NCBI GenBank assembly: GCA_002405835.1
Contig: DHMO01000065.1
Location: 49,502-84,609, forward strand
DNA: 35,108 nt
DNA from: Lentisphaeria bacterium UBA4640
Lineage (GTDB): Bacteria > Verrucomicrobiota > Lentisphaeria > Victivallales > UBA1829
Direction of reading: 5' to 3'
The notes beneath the pieces are model-generated. The model had not been told where the DNA came from. It did not search any database and saw nothing but the letters and a program-made list of their open reading frames with translations. Positions 31,686-35,108 of this stretch are shown here, piece by piece; the stretch's first letter is position 1; each line of letters begins with the position of its first letter. The translations under genes were made by a program, and so were the position numbers.

Positions 31686-31720
31686 CGGTTATAAAATAAC
31701 CGTTTTTCCTATATTTTCAA
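31686..31720 (-). promoter_or_regulatory. Candidate secG promoter overlapping a perfect palindrome
   Basis: On the minus strand TTGAAA (31720-31715), a 16-base spacer and TATTTT (31698-31693) would start transcription just before the leader hairpin. CGGTTAT-AAA-ATAACCG (31686-31702) is a perfect 7-bp inverted repeat lying over the -10, so it may be an operator. On the plus strand it is followed by five T residues and could act as a terminator in that direction. Confidence 0.4.
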
Positions 31721-31782
31721 CCCCGGTTTTTTGTTTTTTTCAATAAAGAAGCTCACGAAGACTGATCCGCACACGGCGTTCA

Positions 31783-32412
31783 TCAATCGTGAATCGGCTT
31801 CAGAACCAGATCGTCATCCTCAATATCAATAAGAATGAGACCTGTCAGGAAGTCCGCAATTGCAACCGGGTGAATGCCGACTTTCACACCGAAGAGACAG
31901 GAAGCGCCGAGTTCCAGAGCCCAGTAATCGCGGGCTTTTTCCTTGTAAATGCGGTTGGAGGGAAGCGGGAAGTTCGTTCCCTGAACCCAATAACGCTCAA
32001 CGTCACCCCAGACAATCGGACGGGCGAGATCCATTGCGCTGCCGAACAAGAACTGTCCTTCCGCGCCTTCCGTTATGGAGAAGCCGTACTGACGGTTGTA
32101 GCCTTTGAGTGCAGAACCGTAGGTTCCGACCTCGCCGCCGATGCCGAATGCGCGGGTGACGCGGGCTTCCGCACCGATCACGGCTCCGCTTTTCAGTTCA
32201 ATCGTGACAATGTCGAGGAGATCCAGGAGACGGTTGGGGATGTACATCAGCAGTTTTTTGCCGAAGGAATTCGATTCCTCGCCGGAAGAAACGGAGCTGC
32301 CTGCGGACAGTTCCTGCGCGGCGGGCTCTGCCTCAAGCTGATTTTCATCCGCCGAAACGCTGAAGAACGCAGCCGCGGCCATGAAGACGGAAAGCATCAT
32401 CAATTTTCTCAT
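31783..32412 (-). CDS. Secreted protein of unknown function
   Basis: A 209-residue exported protein. Signal peptide MRKLMMLSVFMAAAAFFSVS then A/D (cleavage near residue 20). A Ser/Glu-rich linker precedes LLMYIPNRLLDLLDIVTIEL, KSGAVIGAEARVTRAFGIGG and a C-terminal FGVKVGIHPVAIADFLTGLI segment ending in an acidic DIEDDDL. The repeated Gly-flanked amphipathic strands suggest an outer-membrane-associated beta structure. I recognise no named family. AAGGTG lies 7 bases before ATG 32412. No neighbour gives a functional hint. Confidence 0.8.
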   Translation of the reverse strand: MRKLMMLSVFMAAAAFFSVSADENQLEAEPAAQELSAGSSVSSGEESNSFGKKLLMYIPNRLLDLLDIVTIELKSGAVIGAEARVTRAFGIGGEVGTYGSALKGYNRQYGFSITEGAEGQFLFGSAMDLARPIVWGDVERYWVQGTNFPLPSNRIYKEKARDYWALELGASCLFGVKVGIHPVAIADFLTGLILIDIEDDDLVLKPIHD

Positions 32413-32504
32413 AAGAACACCTTCTGGTTGTTTTTGATTTTTCAATATCTTTATGCAATATATATCCCCAAGAAGCAAAATGCAAAAAGAAATCCGGAGA
32501 TTTT

Positions 32505-32840
32505 TCAGATTTTGTGTTTTTTCTCTAGAAAATCCGCCGCAAAACGGACGCATTCCGCACACGGAGTTCTGCATGTTCCCTTGATTTCGCGGCAGGTTTC
32601 CGCTCCGGCGGCCTCCCGGAACGCCGCACGCAAAGCGGGACGATCCGCTTCATCCGCAAGCTGCATCGCCGCATAAAGCGCTCCGCAGAGACCTTCGGGG
32701 GCGCGTCCGCCGCCGAACGCGGAAAGTTCGGAAACAAAAGAGTCGTCCGCATCAAACGCTTTCGCCACGCACTGTGCGCAATTTCCGAATTTCGGAACCG
32801 AAGTGAAGAGTTCAGCCGCTCTGTCCGCATGGGTGCTCAT
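32505..32840 (-). CDS. C_GCAxxG_C_C family putative redox protein
   Basis: A 111-residue cytoplasmic protein. GNCAQCVAKAF (Cys21, Cys24), FGGGRAPEGLCGAL (Cys52) and a C-terminal cluster (Cys83, Cys90, Cys94, Cys97, including CRTPCAECVRFAADF) match the Cys spacing of the C_GCAxxG_C_C family, thought to be redox-active or metal-binding. The glycine of CGAxxG is replaced by Ala here. AAGGAG is 10 bases before ATG 32840, a slightly long spacing. A short AT-rich hairpin (32490-32503) followed by T residues on the minus strand may terminate it. It is probably a single-gene unit. Confidence 0.85.
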   Translation of the reverse strand: MSTHADRAAELFTSVPKFGNCAQCVAKAFDADDSFVSELSAFGGGRAPEGLCGALYAAMQLADEADRPALRAAFREAAGAETCREIKGTCRTPCAECVRFAADFLEKKHKI

Positions 32841-32983
32841 CGTAAAAAAACTCCTTAGTTCTCTGCTGTGTTTTTCAAAGGAAAGAATAACTATACAGCG
32901 GATTTTTCAAAAAGCAATATCCGTTCAGAGCAATTTCTTATTTTCCCGTAAAAATAAAAATCATATTTTTTATTTCTTAGGCC

Positions 32984-33012
32984 TTGAAATGCAACTGCTC
33001 TACATTTATATT
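32984..33012 (+). promoter_or_regulatory. Promoter for the TRL-like lipoprotein gene
   Basis: TTGAAA (32984-32989), a 17-base spacer and TATATT (33007-33012) lie in an AT-rich region. The predicted start is near 33019, just before a hairpin. Confidence 0.55.
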
Positions 33013-33022
33013 ACGTCAGAAA

Positions 33023-33039
33023 CGCGGAATGTGTCCGCG
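33023..33039 (+). promoter_or_regulatory. 5'-end hairpin in the lipoprotein mRNA leader
   Basis: CGCGGA (33023-33028) pairs with TCCGCG (33034-33039) around an ATGTG loop. It lies about 4 bases from the predicted transcript start, a position where stem-loops slow mRNA decay. The following leader is A-rich up to the GGGGT ribosome site. Confidence 0.5.
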
Positions 33040-33079
33040 CTTCAAGCAATAAAAAAAAACACAACAAAGTGGGGTAAAC

Positions 33080-33466
33080 ATGAAAAAATCTCTTCTTCTC
33101 GGCGGTGCAGTTGTTGCGGCGGCTCTCATGACCGGCTGCGCAGGCGTCACAACTCAGAACGGCGGCGTCACTCTTCTGGGCGGCGGCTTCTACAGCGATT
33201 CCGCGGCTAACGCGATTCTCCAGCCGATCCAGGACAAGAGCTACACCGTTGTCAAGCGCGGCGTCAAGGCCGAAGCCAAGCTCCTCGGCATCTTTGCCGC
33301 AATCAACATGGGCGATGCTTCCTACGGAACCCTCAAGGCTCAGGCTCTCAGCGGTCTCAAGGCCGACGATCTGATCGATGTCAAGATGGACTACAAGCAG
33401 GAAACCATCCTCGGCATCAACAAGGTCACCGTCACCATGACCGGTACCGCCATCAAGTTCAAGTAA
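33080..33466 (+). CDS. TRL-like lipoprotein
   Basis: A 128-residue lipoprotein with lipobox LMTGC (Cys20). The mature protein contains GVTLLGGGFYSDSAANAILQ, VKRGVKAEAKLLGIFAAINM, GDASYGTLKAQALSGLKADD, then LIDVKMDYKQETILGINKVT. The pattern of a small Gly-rich lipoprotein with GDASY and a D(D)LIDV strand resembles TRL-like and DUF6567-type proteins; this is from memory. It has its own promoter, 5' hairpin and strong terminator, suggesting high expression as a structural envelope lipoprotein. Function is unknown. Confidence 0.85.
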   Translation: MKKSLLLGGAVVAAALMTGCAGVTTQNGGVTLLGGGFYSDSAANAILQPIQDKSYTVVKRGVKAEAKLLGIFAAINMGDASYGTLKAQALSGLKADDLIDVKMDYKQETILGINKVTVTMTGTAIKFK

Positions 33467-33480
33467 TTTCGCTTGACCAG

Positions 33481-33515
33481 AGACCGGTTCGCGCTCGGCG
33501 CAGCCGGTCTTTTTT
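33481..33515 (+). terminator. Intrinsic terminator of the lipoprotein gene
   Basis: AGACCGG (33481-33487) pairs with CCGGTCT (33504-33510). GCGC/GCGC forms an inner stem around TCG, and TTTTTT (33510-33515) follows. It is 15 bases after the stop codon. Confidence 0.95.
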
Positions 33516-33549
33516 CTAATTCATAAATATAAAAAGGGATGGGTGTTTC

Positions 33550-34860
33550 ATGAAAAAATTTCTTGCTGTTTTATCAACTCTTCTGCTGGCGACCGCAGTT
33601 CAGGTTCAGGCGGCAAACTGGCATGTATCCATCTCAAATGGAAAAAACAAAAACCCCGGTACTCCGGAAGCACCCCTGAAAAATATCTGGAAAGCAATCG
33701 AAAAAGCAAAACCCGGCGACATGATTCTCATTGCGGAAGGCAATTATCCCGGGAAGATGTCCTGCGGCTGGATCAACCTTGACAAACCCGTCAGCCTTAT
33801 CGGCGGATATTCTCCCGATTTCTCCGCACGCGATGTTCTCAAGTACCGCACCATGCTCCGTCCGTCAAACGCTCAAAACACAACGAAACCGACGTATGGA
33901 ACGCTTACCATCAACACGCGCAAGTTCGGTCCGAACTCAAACATCCTCATTGACGGCATCATCTTCGACCACACCGCCGCGAACAGCTATCACCCCGTCA
34001 AAGGCAAACCCAACGGGTTCAAGGACGGAATGCTCACCATTCCGCCCGCAAAAGGCAACACAAAGTATCCTTCCATTGACAAGTATCTCATCTATGCGCA
34101 GACCGATGGACAGCTTGTCATTCAGAACTGTCTTTTCCTCAACGGCTGCAGCTACGCCATTATTGTCGCGCAGTATTCCGGAAACGTGCGGATTCTCAAC
34201 AACGTTTTCATCGGCAACCGCATGATGGGAGCGGATGTCCGTTCGACAAACGGCAAACCGTTCACTCTCAATTACGAGTTCGCAAACAACACCGTGCTCT
34301 TCACCTGGACCCGCACAAAAGCGTTTGAAGACATGGGCTACGGGGTCCGGACCAATCCCGGCGTATTCACGAATATCCATCACAATATCCTCGGACTCAA
34401 CTGCATGGCCGGATTTGACAACACAAAGGGCAATGCAAAACAGAAAAAAGTCAAGCTCGACAACAACATCTTCTTCCTCAACAAGAAAGCCGACGTTGCC
34501 ATCACCATCAGTCCGAGCATCAAATTCATGAAGGTCGAAGACGACGAATTCGATGATCTTGAAGACGTTGAAGGCATGGAGAGCGTCAGCAAGAACTCCG
34601 GTCTCAAAGATCCCGCACTCTTCAAAGGTGTAATCGACATGAACTATCTCAAAGCATTTCTCGAAACGACGTGCACCGAACAGGTCGATTATGACGAGAA
34701 TTCTCCGGTCAACCAGTTCCGCGCCGCATTGGGTCTCAACAAACAGGGAAAGATCACAACTTCCGTTTCGATGTTCGCCAATCCCTATCCGTTCGAAAGC
34801 GCAATTCGCTTTTTCGGGGCAGTCAAGGGCTTCGGAGCTCAGACGCCGGCCGTTCCTTAA
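33550..34860 (+). CDS. Secreted right-handed parallel beta-helix protein
   Basis: A 436-residue exported protein. Signal peptide MKKFLAVLSTLLLATAVQVQ then AA. The opening NWHVSISNGKNKNPGTPEAP, LKNIWKAIEKAKPGDMILIA and EGNYPGK is the DUF1565-like cap of pectate-lyase-fold proteins. Repeated coils follow: LIDGIIFDHTAANSY, LVIQNCLFLNGCSYAIIVAQ, VRILNNVFIGNRMMGADVRS, FTNIHHNILGLN and KLDNNIFFLNKKADVAI. An acidic insert (VEDDEFDDLEDVEG) may bind calcium. No polysaccharide-lyase catalytic residues could be fixed by eye, so it may be an enzyme or a binding or adhesion protein. The ATG at 33550 follows GGGATGGGTG. It is probably cotranscribed with the next gene. Confidence 0.88.
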   Translation: MKKFLAVLSTLLLATAVQVQAANWHVSISNGKNKNPGTPEAPLKNIWKAIEKAKPGDMILIAEGNYPGKMSCGWINLDKPVSLIGGYSPDFSARDVLKYRTMLRPSNAQNTTKPTYGTLTINTRKFGPNSNILIDGIIFDHTAANSYHPVKGKPNGFKDGMLTIPPAKGNTKYPSIDKYLIYAQTDGQLVIQNCLFLNGCSYAIIVAQYSGNVRILNNVFIGNRMMGADVRSTNGKPFTLNYEFANNTVLFTWTRTKAFEDMGYGVRTNPGVFTNIHHNILGLNCMAGFDNTKGNAKQKKVKLDNNIFFLNKKADVAITISPSIKFMKVEDDEFDDLEDVEGMESVSKNSGLKDPALFKGVIDMNYLKAFLETTCTEQVDYDENSPVNQFRAALGLNKQGKITTSVSMFANPYPFESAIRFFGAVKGFGAQTPAVP

Positions 34861-34893
34861 CAAAAGACAGCAACCATCCAACAGGAGAGAATT

Positions 34894-35108
34894 ATGAAAA
34901 AACTGCTCATTGGTCTGCTGGTTGCGGCTCCGGTCATAGCCGCACTCGCACAGCCGCCTCCGCCGCCGAGACATCATGGAGACAGCGGAGTCGCTCTGGC
35001 TGCGGAAATCGTCGGGCTTGTCGGGGACATTCTTGCCCCGCCTCCACCTCCGCCGCCGGCTCCCGTTTATGTCGTACCGCCTCCTCCGCCGCCGAGACCT
35101 ATGCCGCC
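34894..35108 (+). CDS. Proline-rich secreted protein (5' part, cut by window end)
   Basis: The first 71 codons are present and the frame is open at the window edge. Signal peptide MKKLLIGLLVAAPVIAALA precedes QPPPPPRHHGDSG, a hydrophobic segment (VALAAEIVGLVGDIL) and then poly-Pro tracts (APPPPPPPAPVYVVPPPPPP). AGGAG lies before the ATG, 33 bases after the beta-helix gene. It resembles envelope proteins with Pro-rich extensions spanning the periplasm or cell wall. Function is not known. Confidence 0.8.
   Translation, partial: MKKLLIGLLVAAPVIAALAQPPPPPRHHGDSGVALAAEIVGLVGDILAPPPPPPPAPVYVVPPPPPPRPMP

Overview
The window reads as a chromosome segment of a Gram-negative bacterium of the PVC superphylum, most likely Lentisphaerota (Victivallis-like). 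This is inferred from three things. Two short secreted proteins have a prepilin N-terminus and an H-X9-D(G) C-terminal motif, a type greatly expanded in Lentisphaerae and Planctomycetes. A pilus-like gene cluster matches the Akkermansia Amuc_1098-1102 arrangement. Glycosidases sit beside AraC regulators. The coding sequence is G+C-rich, and genes are packed tightly, with several convergent gene ends overlapping or abutting. No rRNA, tRNA, CRISPR array, insertion sequence or integrase was seen. No gene-free stretch exceeds 300 bases; the largest is 32841-33079, which holds a promoter and a 5' hairpin.

Region 1 (26-12281) is a carbohydrate-use island made of three AraC-type regulators, each divergent from a catabolic unit. 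Regulator 1 (26-874, -) faces a prepilin-like gene plus a secreted clan-A glycosidase (1007-4473, +). Regulator 2 (4433-5281, -) faces a Gfo/Idh/MocA oxidoreductase (5416-6405, +). Regulator 3 (11385-12281, +) faces a minus-strand operon of a GH39-like secreted glycosidase, a second prepilin-like protein and a GH42-like beta-galactosidase (11219 down to 6406). The likely flow is secreted glycosidases releasing sugars, a cytoplasmic glycosidase and oxidoreductase processing them, and AraC proteins sensing the products.

Region 2 (12259-20588) is mixed housekeeping: a CDF metal transporter coupled to a degenerate spermidine-synthase-like protein, a PpiD/SurA-like periplasmic foldase, a small HTH protein resembling phage terminase small subunits, a tandem pair of CNNM/CorC-type (DUF21-CBS) membrane proteins, a Nif11-domain protein paired with an acetyl-CoA hydrolase/CoA-transferase, and a 79-residue orphan.

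Region 3 (20612-31184, minus strand) is the standout. It is a six-gene operon for a pilus- or type-II-secretion-like envelope machine: a periplasmic Amuc_1102-like protein, a PilM-PilN fusion (Amuc_1101-like), an Amuc_1100-like anchored coiled-coil protein, an Amuc_1099-like protein with a metal-binding Cys cluster and calcium-type repeats, and two tandem paralogous secretins. It ends at a clear intrinsic terminator. secG, with a structured leader, lies just upstream.

Region 4 (31783-35108) holds small envelope proteins: a secreted protein of unknown function, a C_GCAxxG_C_C family protein, a TRL-like lipoprotein with its own promoter, 5' hairpin and terminator, a secreted parallel beta-helix protein, and a proline-rich secreted protein cut by the window end.

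Family assignments are from memory of motifs and were not checked by database search. Promoter and hairpin calls are by eye.
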